From: JBCDLI01 sp038745535
GTDB lineage: Bacteria; Pseudomonadota; Alphaproteobacteria; Rhizobiales; Rhizobiaceae
Direction: 5' to 3'
NCBI GenBank assembly: GCA_038745535.1
Contig: JBCDLI010000013.1
Location: 1-52,049, forward strand
Length of the DNA stretch: 52,049 bases
Shown here: positions 7,630 through 16,076 of the stretch, in pieces
How the letters are laid out: each line of letters opens with the position of its first letter
Numbering within the stretch: the first letter of the stretch is position 1
Program-made: the position numbers and the translations under genes
The notes under the pieces: generated by a model
The model's database searches: none
The model's input: the letters and a program-made list of their open reading frames with translations, nothing else
What the model was told of the DNA's origin: nothing

Positions 7630-8718
7630 TTATGCCGCCTCTGCATAAGAGGCAGCGGCAACCAGATCGCCCGCATCGCCAAAAACGTAAATATGTGTGG
7701 GATCGAGATAGATCGGGATACGTGAGCCGATCTTGAGGTCACGCACCCCGTGAACCACACCGACCCATCGGTCATCGTGGTGATCTAGGTGCACGAATGT
7801 TTCCGAACCCGTGATCTCGGTCACTGCAATAGCGCCGTGAAACTGAATTGCGTCAGCCGTATTCTTTTCTAATTCCACATGGTTTGGCCGGAAGCCCGCC
7901 ATGTAGGTGCCGTCATCCAGCGCGCTCAGCGGGCCCGTAGCGGGGCAAATTTGTCCGTCTCCAAACGTGATCTCTTGGCCGACTTTTGAGATGTTCAAAA
8001 AGTTCATTGGCGGGTCAGAAAACACCCGCGCGGTTGTCGCATCGACTGGGCGTCGGTAGATGATCGGAGTCGGCCCAAATTGCGTTACGCGACCCTCCCA
8101 GAGCGTCGCCGTGTTGCCGCCGAGCAGCAAAGCTTCTTCGGGCTCGGTTGTCGCGTAAACGAAGATTGAGCCTGCTTCTTCAAAGATCTTTGGAATTTCG
8201 ATGCGCAGTTCCTCGCGCAACTTATAGTCGAGATTGGCCAGCGGCTCGTCCAGCAGTACCAGCCCTGCGTTTTTCACGAGTGCACGGGCAAGCGCGCAGC
8301 GCTGTTGCTGACCGCCAGACAGTTCGAGAGGCTTGCGATCCAGCATCGGCGTCAGTTTCATCAGGTCAGCGGCTTTTCGCACTGCCTTATCGATTTCGGC
8401 CGCCCTGTTTCCGCCAATTCGCATCGGTGAGGCAATATTGTCGTAAACGCTCATCGATGGGTAATTGATGAACTGCTGATAGACCATTGCCACTTCGCGG
8501 TCCTGCACGCGAACGCCGGTCACGTCGGCGCCATTCCAAAATACGTGTCCAGTGGCAGGTTTATCGAGACCGGCCATCAAACGCATCAGTGATGTCTTGC
8601 CGGACGAAGTGGGCCCCAAAAGCACGTTCATGGTGCCTTTTTCGAGCGTCAGGTTCGTCGGGTAGATATGCGTCTGACCCGCGACGACTTTGCTGACGTC
8701 TTTCAGTTCCAGTGTCAT
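7630..8718 (-). CDS. glpS: Glycerol ABC transporter ATPase GlpS (H-loop His replaced)
   Basis: 362-residue ATPase. Walker A GPTSSGKTS, signature ELSGGQQQR and Walker B LVLLDEPLANLD are canonical. The H-loop, usually YVTHDQ, reads YATTEPEEAL, so the switch histidine is missing. A TOBE-type C-terminal region follows (about 240-362). GGGAGGAG lies just upstream of ATG at 8718. It is predicted to pair with GlpT as a heterodimer, giving one complete and one degenerate ATP site. It lies 22 bp after glpD, consistent with one transcript. Confidence 0.93.
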   Translation of the reverse strand: MTLELKDVSKVVAGQTHIYPTNLTLEKGTMNVLLGPTSSGKTSLMRLMAGLDKPATGHVFWNGADVTGVRVQDREVAMVYQQFINYPSMSVYDNIASPMRIGGNRAAEIDKAVRKAADLMKLTPMLDRKPLELSGGQQQRCALARALVKNAGLVLLDEPLANLDYKLREELRIEIPKIFEEAGSIFVYATTEPEEALLLGGNTATLWEGRVTQFGPTPIIYRRPVDATTARVFSDPPMNFLNISKVGQEITFGDGQICPATGPLSALDDGTYMAGFRPNHVELEKNTADAIQFHGAIAVTEITGSETFVHLDHHDDRWVGVVHGVRDLKIGSRIPIYLDPTHIYVFGDAGDLVAAASYAEAA

Positions 8719-8740
8719 ACTTCTCCTCCCAAAGAAGCAA

Positions 8741-10345
8741 TCACTCAGCAGCTAACCTGCCGTGACCTATGTGTTGATGGTTTTCCATCCAGTCCTGTAG
8801 TGATTTTGCGTCGACGGTATTGATGCGTAGGCCGAGCTTTGTTCTGCGCCAAAGAACATCTTCGGCCGTAAGCGCAAACTCGCGCTCCATCAGCCAACGC
8901 ACCTCAGCCTCATAAAGGCCTTCGCCAAAGTGTAGGCCGAGATCATCTGCATTGACCGCATTGTTTAAGATTGCGCTTGCTTCCGTGCCGTAGCCGCGAA
9001 CGAGACGTTTCGCTGTTCGCGGATCCAACCACGGCGCTTGTTTTTCAAGTTCATTGACCAAGCTTTCGAAGCCATCGACTTCAAAGTCTCCACCTGCGAG
9101 TGGCGGCTGATCAGTCCATTTTGCAACTGTGTTTCCAAGAAGTGGCTGCAGCTTTTCAACGGCGCTTTCCGCCAAACGCCTGTAGGTCGTAATCTTCCCG
9201 CCAAAGACATTCAGCATGGGCGCGCCGCCGTCAGTGTTGAGCGAAAGCACGTAGTCGCGCGTTGCTGCGGTCGCCGATGAAGCGCCATCGTCATAGAGTG
9301 GCCGCACACCGGAATAGGTCCAGACGATGTCATCCCGTGTTACTGGTTTCGCAAAGTAGTTCGAAGCGAAATCCAACAAGTAGTCGCGCTCTTCATCGGT
9401 GCATTCTGGCTTTTCAGCCAGGTCTTCGTGTTCTGCGTCTGTCGTTCCGATGAGCGTGAAGTCGGTCTCATATGGAATCGCGAAAATGATGCGACCGTCC
9501 TCGCCTTGGAAGAAGTAGCACTTGTCATGATCGAAGAGCTTCTTCGTGACGATGTGCGACCCTCGAACCAGACGGATACCTTCGGTAGAATTGATGCGCG
9601 TCACACCGGCTACGACGTTTTCTACCCACGGCCCGCCAGCATTCACCAAAGCCCGTGCTGTCCATGTTGATCGCTCTCCGGTAACAACGTTCTCGGTGTT
9701 AACCTTCCAAAGTCCGTCAACGCGCTCAGCGGAAATCACTTTCGTTCGTGTCATGATCGTTGCGCCGCGCTCGTGCGCATCGCGTGCGTTCAGGCTTACG
9801 AGGCGCGAGTCCTCGATCCAACAGTCCGAGTATTCGAAGGCCTTTTCAAACCGAGACTGTAGTGGTGCACCCTCGGCAGTGCCATTCAGATCGACCGTCG
9901 ATGTGCCGGTTAAGATTTTGCGCCCACCGAGATTGTCGTAGAAAAACAGCCCGAGACGAATGAGCCAAGCCGGGCGACGGCCTTTCATCCACGGCATAAA
10001 CAGTGACAGCAGCTTCGATGTTGGTGTTTCACTTTCGAAACGCATGTCCTTGTGAAACGGAAGAACAAAGCGCATCGGCCACGAGATGTGCGGCATCGCC
10101 CGGAGCAGGACCTCGCGTTCTATGAGCGCTTCGCGCACGAGGCGAAATTCGAAATACTCAAGATACCGCAAACCGCCATGAAAGAGTTTGGTGGATGCCG
10201 ATGAGGTCGCAGACGCCAGATCATTCATTTCGGCAAGCGCAACAGTGAGGCCGCGACCGGACGCATCGCGAGCAATGCCGCAGCCATTGATGCCGCCGCC
10301 GATGACGAAAATGTCGACAATATTCTTAGAACTTACGCTCGACAT
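8741..10345 (-). CDS. glpD: Aerobic glycerol-3-phosphate dehydrogenase
   Basis: 534-residue FAD flavoenzyme that oxidises glycerol-3-phosphate to dihydroxyacetone phosphate at the membrane and passes electrons to quinone. The Rossmann FAD motif is IFVIGGGINGCGIARDASGR (about residues 12-31), then SSASTKLFHGGLRYLEYFEF, a GPWVEN segment and the C-terminal FGGKITTYRRLAE motif and DAO_C domain. The start chosen is ATG at 10345 behind GGGAGAGGA; an upstream TTG/GTG extension of 32 codons is Arg/Lys-rich and would cover the operator region. It is first gene of the glp operon and divergent from glpR. A glycerol kinase gene is not in this window. Confidence 0.96.
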   Translation of the reverse strand: MSSVSSKNIVDIFVIGGGINGCGIARDASGRGLTVALAEMNDLASATSSASTKLFHGGLRYLEYFEFRLVREALIEREVLLRAMPHISWPMRFVLPFHKDMRFESETPTSKLLSLFMPWMKGRRPAWLIRLGLFFYDNLGGRKILTGTSTVDLNGTAEGAPLQSRFEKAFEYSDCWIEDSRLVSLNARDAHERGATIMTRTKVISAERVDGLWKVNTENVVTGERSTWTARALVNAGGPWVENVVAGVTRINSTEGIRLVRGSHIVTKKLFDHDKCYFFQGEDGRIIFAIPYETDFTLIGTTDAEHEDLAEKPECTDEERDYLLDFASNYFAKPVTRDDIVWTYSGVRPLYDDGASSATAATRDYVLSLNTDGGAPMLNVFGGKITTYRRLAESAVEKLQPLLGNTVAKWTDQPPLAGGDFEVDGFESLVNELEKQAPWLDPRTAKRLVRGYGTEASAILNNAVNADDLGLHFGEGLYEAEVRWLMEREFALTAEDVLWRRTKLGLRINTVDAKSLQDWMENHQHIGHGRLAAE

Positions 10346-10402
10346 AATCCTCTCCCGTCTTCTACTTTTGCAGCATGCGAAACCAAATGCAAGCCAAAAA
10401 TG

Positions 10403-10446
10403 TTCGTTTTCTTTCGTTTTTTGCTTTCGCCGAAAAAGCACGAAAA
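10403..10446. promoter_or_regulatory. Putative GlpR operator cluster between glpD and glpR
   Basis: TTCGTTTT occurs at 10403-10410 and again at 10413-10420, exactly ten bases apart, so on the same face of the helix. CTTTCG (10424-10429) then faces CGAAAAAG (10430-10437), and a further CGAAAA lies at 10441-10446. DeoR-family glycerol regulators bind TTCG-type repeats, and this cluster lies in the only spacer shared by glpD and glpR. Binding itself is inferred. Confidence 0.6.
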
Positions 10447-10520
10447 TACTTGCTGTTTATTGGGCTGTTAGGTTTAGCTAACATTCTATTTAAAGCGCTT
10501 TGAAGCGCCGGGGACGGGCA

Positions 10521-11279
10521 ATGAGCACACTGCGAAAAAGCGATATTTTATTGCTCCTGAGAAACGAAGGCAAAGCGACGGTTGACGATCTCGCTTCTCA
10601 TTTCGGGGTCACGGTCCAGACGGTTCGTCGTGATCTCACAGAGCTGGAGCATGAGGGAAGGATAGCCCGGGTCCACGGCGGTGCTACACTCCGCGATGGC
10701 GTCACCAACATAGAATATGATGACCGGCGTCAGCTCAATGCAAATGCCAAGGATCGCATCGGTAAGCTGGTCGCGTCGCACATCCCCGATAACAGTTCTT
10801 TATTCATGAATATTGGGACCACCACAGAGGCGGTTGCGCGCGCACTGCTGGACCACGATAATCTAACGGTCGTGACCAACAACATGAACGTGGCCAACAT
10901 TCTGGCGGCAAATCCAAGGTGCGAAATCATTCTTTCCGGCGGTATTTTGCGGCGCACCGATGGCGGTCTCGTCGGCGATATTGCGACCGAAGTTATTGAA
11001 CAATTCAAAGTCGATATTGCAATCATAGGGGCGTCAGCACTCGACCTCGATGGTGACCTCCTCGATTTTGACCTGCGCGAGGTCCGAGTTTCAAAAGCAA
11101 TCATCAAACAGGCTCGACGCATCTTTCTTGCCACAGATGGGTCGAAGTTTGATCGATGCGCTCCGGTCCGAATTACTTCAATGGCGCAGATCGATGCGGT
11201 TTTCACCGACGTTGCATTGCCAGGCGACCTACAGCATCGCTGCGAAGGATGGGGAACGGAAGTACACTTGGCCTATTAA
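10521..11279 (+). CDS. glpR: DeoR-family glycerol regulon repressor
   Basis: 252 residues from ATG at 10521 (GGGGACGGG just upstream; a TTG seven codons earlier is less likely). The N-terminal DeoR helix-turn-helix (KATVDDLASHFGVTVQTVRR, about residues 19-38) is followed by the HEGRIARVHGGA segment. The C-terminal DeoRC effector domain shows NIGTTTEAVA, VTNNMNVA and LSGGILRR. Family knowledge: represses glycerol catabolic genes and is relieved by a phosphorylated glycerol metabolite. Divergent position next to glpD and the TTCG repeats between them support the glycerol role. It is followed by about 120 bp with no clear terminator before the convergent urtE. Confidence 0.92.
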   Translation: MSTLRKSDILLLLRNEGKATVDDLASHFGVTVQTVRRDLTELEHEGRIARVHGGATLRDGVTNIEYDDRRQLNANAKDRIGKLVASHIPDNSSLFMNIGTTTEAVARALLDHDNLTVVTNNMNVANILAANPRCEIILSGGILRRTDGGLVGDIATEVIEQFKVDIAIIGASALDLDGDLLDFDLREVRVSKAIIKQARRIFLATDGSKFDRCAPVRITSMAQIDAVFTDVALPGDLQHRCEGWGTEVHLAY

Positions 11280-11402
11280 AGGCTATCAGGTGATGGAGCG
11301 ACCACAGAGGCCCGATCAAGGCGTAGCTAAAAGCGCATGTTTCACAAAACTCTACCGGGACGAACCTTGCGTTGCAAAAAATCTCGTCGGTGGAATGTGT
11401 TT

Positions 11403-12098
11403 CTATACGCTGACTTTCGCTAAAATTTCATCGCGTGTGACATCATTCTTCGCCGAGCTAAGCGTTACCCGCCCGCGCTCCAGTGCAACAAACTGATCCG
11501 CCAGATCATAGGCAAAGTCGAAATACTGCTCGACCAGTATAATCGCCATCTCACCCTGATCGCGCAGGTATGAAATCACGCGGCCAATCTGCTGGATGAT
11601 GTTTGGCTGAATGCCTTCTGTTGGTTCGTCAAAGAGGATCAGCTTTGGCTTTGTGATCAAAGCGCGGCCGATGGCCAATTGCTGTTGCTGACCGCCCGAA
11701 AGATCACCGCCACGGCGGTTCCGCATTTCTTTCAACACCGGAAAGAGCTCATAGATTTCGTCCGGTACGCGGCGTTCCGGTGTGGGCAAGCAGGCGAAAC
11801 CGGTTTCAAGGTTTTCGCGGACTGTGAGTAGTGGAAAGATCATGCGGCCTTGAGGCACATAGCCAATGCCCGCAGCTGCAAGCTGGTGGGCAGGGGGCTT
11901 TGCGATATCTTTACCGTCCAGCTTCATCGTCCCTGACGAACGGTGATGCGTACCCGAAATCGCTTTTAACAGGCTGGTTTTCCCAACACCGTTGGTGCCC
12001 ATGACGCAGGTTACTTTGCCGACCTCAGCTGACAAGTCGATGTCGTAGAGAATTTGCGATTGCTTGTAATGAAGGCAGAGTTTTTCGATTTCCAGCAT
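11403..12098 (-). CDS. urtE: Urea-type ABC transporter ATPase UrtE
   Basis: 231-residue LivF-type ATPase: Walker A GTNGVGKTS, signature LSGGQQQQLAIGRAL, Walker B LILFDEPTEGIQPN, H-loop LVEQYFDF. The Glu-Gly-Ile-Gln-Pro-Asn after Walker B is typical of UrtE. Start taken at ATG 12098, five bases past the urtD stop; the longer frame of 36 extra codons overlaps urtD and is Arg-rich. It is last gene of the urtABCDE operon and convergent with glpR. Confidence 0.93.
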   Translation of the reverse strand: MLEIEKLCLHYKQSQILYDIDLSAEVGKVTCVMGTNGVGKTSLLKAISGTHHRSSGTMKLDGKDIAKPPAHQLAAAGIGYVPQGRMIFPLLTVRENLETGFACLPTPERRVPDEIYELFPVLKEMRNRRGGDLSGGQQQQLAIGRALITKPKLILFDEPTEGIQPNIIQQIGRVISYLRDQGEMAIILVEQYFDFAYDLADQFVALERGRVTLSSAKNDVTRDEILAKVSV

Positions 12099-12103
12099 GT
12101 CCG

Positions 12104-12844
12104 TTAGCGCCCTAAATACACCTCGATCACTTCTGGATCGCTGGTAACGTGATCGATTGATCCCTCGGCCAGCACCGACCCTTCGTGCAGCACCGTTACG
12201 CGACACTCCAAGCGACGGACGAACTCCATGTCGTGCTCGACGACAATGACGGCCCGCGTTTTCGCAGCGCGCTTGAGAAGATCTGTTGTATGCTCCCGCT
12301 CTTGTGGCGTCATCCCCGCCGCAGGCTCATCGACCAACAACAGCTTTGGGTCTTGGGCGAGCAACATTCCGATCTCTAGCCACTGCTTTTGCCCATGCGA
12401 GAGTTCACCGGAAACGCGATCAAGCTGATCGGCAAGACCTATTTCAACGGCCAGTTCGCGCACTTTAATATCGTCATCTGACGATGGGCGAAACGCGAGG
12501 ACGGAGAACGGCGAGCGGTCCTTTTTCAACGCCATCATCAGGTTATCGCGAACGCTTTGCGTTTCAAAAACAGTTGGCCGTTGGAATTTGCGCCCGATAC
12601 CCAGCTGCGCGATTTGGCTCTCCGACATCTTACGGAGATTGCGGCCGGGACGGCCCCATTCGACTTTGCCCTCGTCGGCTTTTGTTTTGCCCGTCACGAT
12701 ATCCATAAATGTTGTCTTGCCTGCGCCATTTGGGCCGATGATCGCGCGCAGTTCCGCTTCGCCGATTTCGAACGAGAGTTCGTTGATGGCTTTGAAACCG
12801 TCGAAGGTGACGGAAACGCCAGAGACTTCTAGAAGCGCGCTCAA
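12104..12844 (-). CDS. urtD: Urea-type ABC transporter ATPase UrtD
   Basis: 246-residue LivG-type ATPase: Walker A GPNGAGKTT, signature ELSHGQKQWLEIGMLL (the usual UrtD form, with His for the first Gly), Walker B LLLVDEPAAGMTP and switch His in VVEHDMEFV. Family segment GRKFQRPTVFETQSVRDNL is present. It overlaps the urtC stop by four bases (ATGA), showing translational coupling. Confidence 0.94.
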   Translation of the reverse strand: MSALLEVSGVSVTFDGFKAINELSFEIGEAELRAIIGPNGAGKTTFMDIVTGKTKADEGKVEWGRPGRNLRKMSESQIAQLGIGRKFQRPTVFETQSVRDNLMMALKKDRSPFSVLAFRPSSDDDIKVRELAVEIGLADQLDRVSGELSHGQKQWLEIGMLLAQDPKLLLVDEPAAGMTPQEREHTTDLLKRAAKTRAVIVVEHDMEFVRRLECRVTVLHEGSVLAEGSIDHVTSDPEVIEVYLGR

Positions 12845-14040
12845 GATTTCGTCTCCTTCCGAACGAGGAAATCAACGAGACCGCCGAGGCCTTTGGGTGC
12901 GAAGAGAGTTACGAGGACGAAGCCGAAACCGAGCAACACGGTCCACCAGTTGACCCACTCAATGGTGTAGAAGCCGAGATTGATGTTGGGCACTTGCCCA
13001 CCGGTGAATGCCGACGAGAGGAGCGAAACCAGCGCCGCGCCGATGACTGCCCCATAGAGCCGTCCGCGTCCGCCTATGGCGACCCAAACCGCCAGGTAGA
13101 TCGACGCTATTGGCGCGACTTCCGCGGGATTTATGATGCCAGCCTGCGGATAATAAAGGGCACCTGCGATCCCCGCGATCACTGCGGTGACTGTGAAGAC
13201 AAACAGCTTGAAACCTTCGACGGGATAGCCGAGGAACCGCACGCGCGCCTCGTCATCACGAATTCCCCGTATCACATTGCCGAATTTTCCAGACACCATC
13301 CACGCAGCAAAGAGATAACCAATGCCGAGCGCGAGAGCTGATGCCCACAGGAACCAGATAGAAATAACGTCTTGGCTCACGTCGGTGAGGCCGGGCAAAT
13401 TTTGAAGCCCCGAGAGACCGTTATTACCACGCAAACCGCTATCATTTTGAAAAAGGTAAAGCGACAGCGCCAGCGTCATTGCTTGGGTAAGGATCGAAAG
13501 ATAGACGCCCGTGACCCGTGAGCGGAATGCCAACCAGCCAAATACAAGCGCGAGCAACCCCGGTACGAGTACGACCAGTGCGAGCTGCGCCGCAAGACTG
13601 TCTGCGAAGAACCAGATCGCTGGTATTTCCGAACCGCCGACGACGCCGAAAATCTGAGTGCCAATACCCTCTCGAATTTCTTCGGGCGTTGGCGGTAGTG
13701 GCTGACCCGCGAATGAGTTGATGACTATGTCCTTCGTTCGCTCGTACATCAGCCACATGCCGATCATGTATCCGCCGAGCCCGAAAAAGGCGAAGTGACC
13801 GAGTGAGAGGATGCCACAATAGCCCCAGACCAGGTCCATCGCGAGCGCGATGAGGCAAAGACAAAGTGTTTTGCCAAGCGTCTTGATGAAGCTTGTTGAG
13901 ATTATGCCCATGCCGAACGCTTCTGACATGAGTGTCGCGCCGATTGTGATCAACGCCAGTACGGCAATGAAGATCATCACGCTTGGATTTTTGATCAGTA
14001 TTGTGCGCTCAACCGCCCGTTCCAGGGTGACATCTGCCAT
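12841..14040 (-). CDS. urtC: Urea-type ABC transporter permease UrtC
   Basis: 399-residue LivM-type inner-membrane permease with about ten hydrophobic segments. Family landmarks are LVWGYCGILSLGHFAFFGLG near residue 68, the SRVTGVYLSILTQAM loop, and the C-terminal YGAVIGAALVSLLSSAFTGG. A UrtC-specific insertion between the first segments (GQPLPPTPEEIREG) is present. It starts three bases after the urtB stop and overlaps urtD by four. Confidence 0.94.
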   Translation of the reverse strand: MADVTLERAVERTILIKNPSVMIFIAVLALITIGATLMSEAFGMGIISTSFIKTLGKTLCLCLIALAMDLVWGYCGILSLGHFAFFGLGGYMIGMWLMYERTKDIVINSFAGQPLPPTPEEIREGIGTQIFGVVGGSEIPAIWFFADSLAAQLALVVLVPGLLALVFGWLAFRSRVTGVYLSILTQAMTLALSLYLFQNDSGLRGNNGLSGLQNLPGLTDVSQDVISIWFLWASALALGIGYLFAAWMVSGKFGNVIRGIRDDEARVRFLGYPVEGFKLFVFTVTAVIAGIAGALYYPQAGIINPAEVAPIASIYLAVWVAIGGRGRLYGAVIGAALVSLLSSAFTGGQVPNINLGFYTIEWVNWWTVLLGFGFVLVTLFAPKGLGGLVDFLVRKETKS

Positions 14041-14043
14041 GGC

Positions 14044-15999
14044 CTAGTCTCCCGCCGCGCGACCTTTAAGGGCGATGATACCCTTGGGTCTAAACTGAAT
14101 GAAAATGATAATGAAGATAATCATGTAAGTCTGCGCGGCGAGCGTGTTCGATGGGTTGAAAAATTCGATCACCTTTTGCAGCGAGCCAATCATTCCCGCG
14201 CCTGCGAGCGTGCCGAAGATGTTGCCCACTCCGCCAACGACGACGGTCATGAACGACTGCACGATATAGTTTGCGCCGAGCTCTGAGGTCACTTGCGCGA
14301 ACATGCCGATAGCGACACCTGCGATACCTGCGATCCCTGAGCCAAGACCAAAAGTCAGCATGTTGATTTTGTCAGGATTGATCCCCATCGACGCCGCCAT
14401 CTTTGGGTTCTGCGTCACCGCACGAACTTCCAGTCCAAGCCGTGTCCGGTTCAATATGAAGAGCAAAAGCACGAAAAAGACGATCGCGAGAACAAAGATT
14501 GCGATGCGGATGTATGAGATCGACACGATATCGTTGAATACGAGCGAGCCGTTCAACCAATCCGGCGCAGTGAGGGGGCGCGCCTGCGTTCCGAAGATGT
14601 TTTTCGCCAGCTGCTGCAGCGCAATGGAGATGCCGAATGTGGCCAGAAGCGTCTCCAATGGGCGATGCATCAGATGGCGAATGACGAGGCGTTCCATAGC
14701 AACGCCAGCAGCGAACGTAATCGCGAAGGCGAGTGGCAGTGCGACGAGAATTGAGACAGTCTTGTCGCTGATAAACTGCTGAACCACGTAGCCGGTGTAG
14801 GCACCCATCATGATAAATTCGCCGTGCGCCATGTTGATTACGCCCATCACACCAAAGGTGATCGCCAGGCCGATGGCAGCGAGAAAATAGATTGATGCAA
14901 GCGACAGTGCGTCGAGTGCGAGGTCTGCCGTCTGCTGGACACCGACAGTGCGATTGATCGTGGCAAGTGTTGCAACTGCAGCCGCGGTGACCGCAGCACT
15001 GCGCTCCGTGTAGGTCTCGAAGAAGACGTGTTCGTTCAAAAGCGCCGAGCGCTCTTCGGCGGTGATGCGGGGTTCGACTTTCCCGGCCTCAGCCAGTGCG
15101 GCATAGGCTTGGTCGCGCGCATCATTTGTGTCGAGCGATGCCAGTTGCATGCCTTCGACCGCGCCATTTGCGGCATTGGCCACGATGGCGCTGTCACGTT
15201 GCGAGGCGTCCAGTAGCGGGGGTGCGAGGTCAGCCGACACCAGGAGTACATAGGCCTCTTCACCTGTCAGATCAGATCCAACAGCGAGCCGACGGGCGAA
15301 GTTTTGGCCTTCCGGCAATTCGGTCGCAACTCTCATCGTCGTATTCAAAAGTGGATTAAGAGCCGCTCGAACATCAATAGATGTGTCGCCCGCAAAGCCT
15401 TCAATCGCAGTCACGCGCTCTTTATCCGTTTCGCCAAAGCGGATTGTGAGAAGCCGTTCGAGACGCCTCTTGCGCGCTTTTAATGCAGCGTCGGGTTCGT
15501 CGGGGATTGATGCACGCAGCGGCTCCAGCTGGGTTTCTTCCGGGTCACGCTCAATTGACTGGATAGCCGCGATACGGTTGCCGAGATCTGGATCAGATAA
15601 TTGAAACTGCACCAGTGCCGTTGCGATGACGCCGCGTACGCCCGAGTTTGGTCGGATGTGCTTCAGATCGCGCGATGAAAAGGTGCCGACTACCTCGCCA
15701 GTGTCGATATCAGTGACTTCGATATCTCCGCGCCCTCCGGGCGCAAAATAGAAGACACCTTCATCTTCGTTTAACCAGACTTCGCGTGCACTCCAGCGCT
15801 GCAAAAACGCAACGACATTCGGCGCGCCGGAGGCCAACAATTTTTCAATGACGGCGCCCACCGTTCGCCGCGACGGGCGCTCGATGTCTTTGGCGTTTTC
15901 TTGAAGAACCGATTGCAAGGAAGGTGATTGCGCTTGGGCTGGAACACCAGCGGCAATCAGAAAGAAGCAAACAGCGATAATCGCGTTTACGAGGCGCAT
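14044..15999 (-). CDS. urtB: Urea-type ABC transporter permease UrtB
   Basis: 651 residues. A Sec signal (MRLVNAIIAVCFFLIAAGVPAQA) leads a hydrophilic, probably periplasmic region of about 330 residues that is characteristic of UrtB and absent from ordinary LivH. The LivH permease then begins near ASIYFLAAIGLAITFGVMGV and INMAHGEFIMMGAY. The long N-terminal domain has no known function. It is separated from urtA by 77 bp holding a GC hairpin. It forms the urea channel with UrtC. Confidence 0.94.
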   Translation of the reverse strand: MRLVNAIIAVCFFLIAAGVPAQAQSPSLQSVLQENAKDIERPSRRTVGAVIEKLLASGAPNVVAFLQRWSAREVWLNEDEGVFYFAPGGRGDIEVTDIDTGEVVGTFSSRDLKHIRPNSGVRGVIATALVQFQLSDPDLGNRIAAIQSIERDPEETQLEPLRASIPDEPDAALKARKRRLERLLTIRFGETDKERVTAIEGFAGDTSIDVRAALNPLLNTTMRVATELPEGQNFARRLAVGSDLTGEEAYVLLVSADLAPPLLDASQRDSAIVANAANGAVEGMQLASLDTNDARDQAYAALAEAGKVEPRITAEERSALLNEHVFFETYTERSAAVTAAAVATLATINRTVGVQQTADLALDALSLASIYFLAAIGLAITFGVMGVINMAHGEFIMMGAYTGYVVQQFISDKTVSILVALPLAFAITFAAGVAMERLVIRHLMHRPLETLLATFGISIALQQLAKNIFGTQARPLTAPDWLNGSLVFNDIVSISYIRIAIFVLAIVFFVLLLFILNRTRLGLEVRAVTQNPKMAASMGINPDKINMLTFGLGSGIAGIAGVAIGMFAQVTSELGANYIVQSFMTVVVGGVGNIFGTLAGAGMIGSLQKVIEFFNPSNTLAAQTYMIIFIIIFIQFRPKGIIALKGRAAGD

Positions 16000-16034
16000 G
16001 GAGGAGCCTGCGATGGTCAGAGGGCAGTGAGAAA

Positions 16035-16050
16035 CGCGCCCGAGGGCGCG
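16035..16050 (-). terminator. GC hairpin between urtA and urtB (attenuator or mRNA stabiliser)
   Basis: Perfect seven-base arms (CGCGCCC / GGGCGCG) around a two-base spacer, followed on the minus strand by TTTCTC. It sits 27 bp after the urtA stop inside the operon. The short T run suggests partial termination or 3'-end protection, which would give more UrtA than permease; this use is inferred. Confidence 0.6.
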
Positions 16051-16076
16051 CTTCCTAGTTCAGTTCAACCTGAAAA

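Noticed and set aside
11280..11402. Terminator or small RNA between glpR and urtE
   Set aside because: No stem with adjacent T-tract on either strand could be found by eye.
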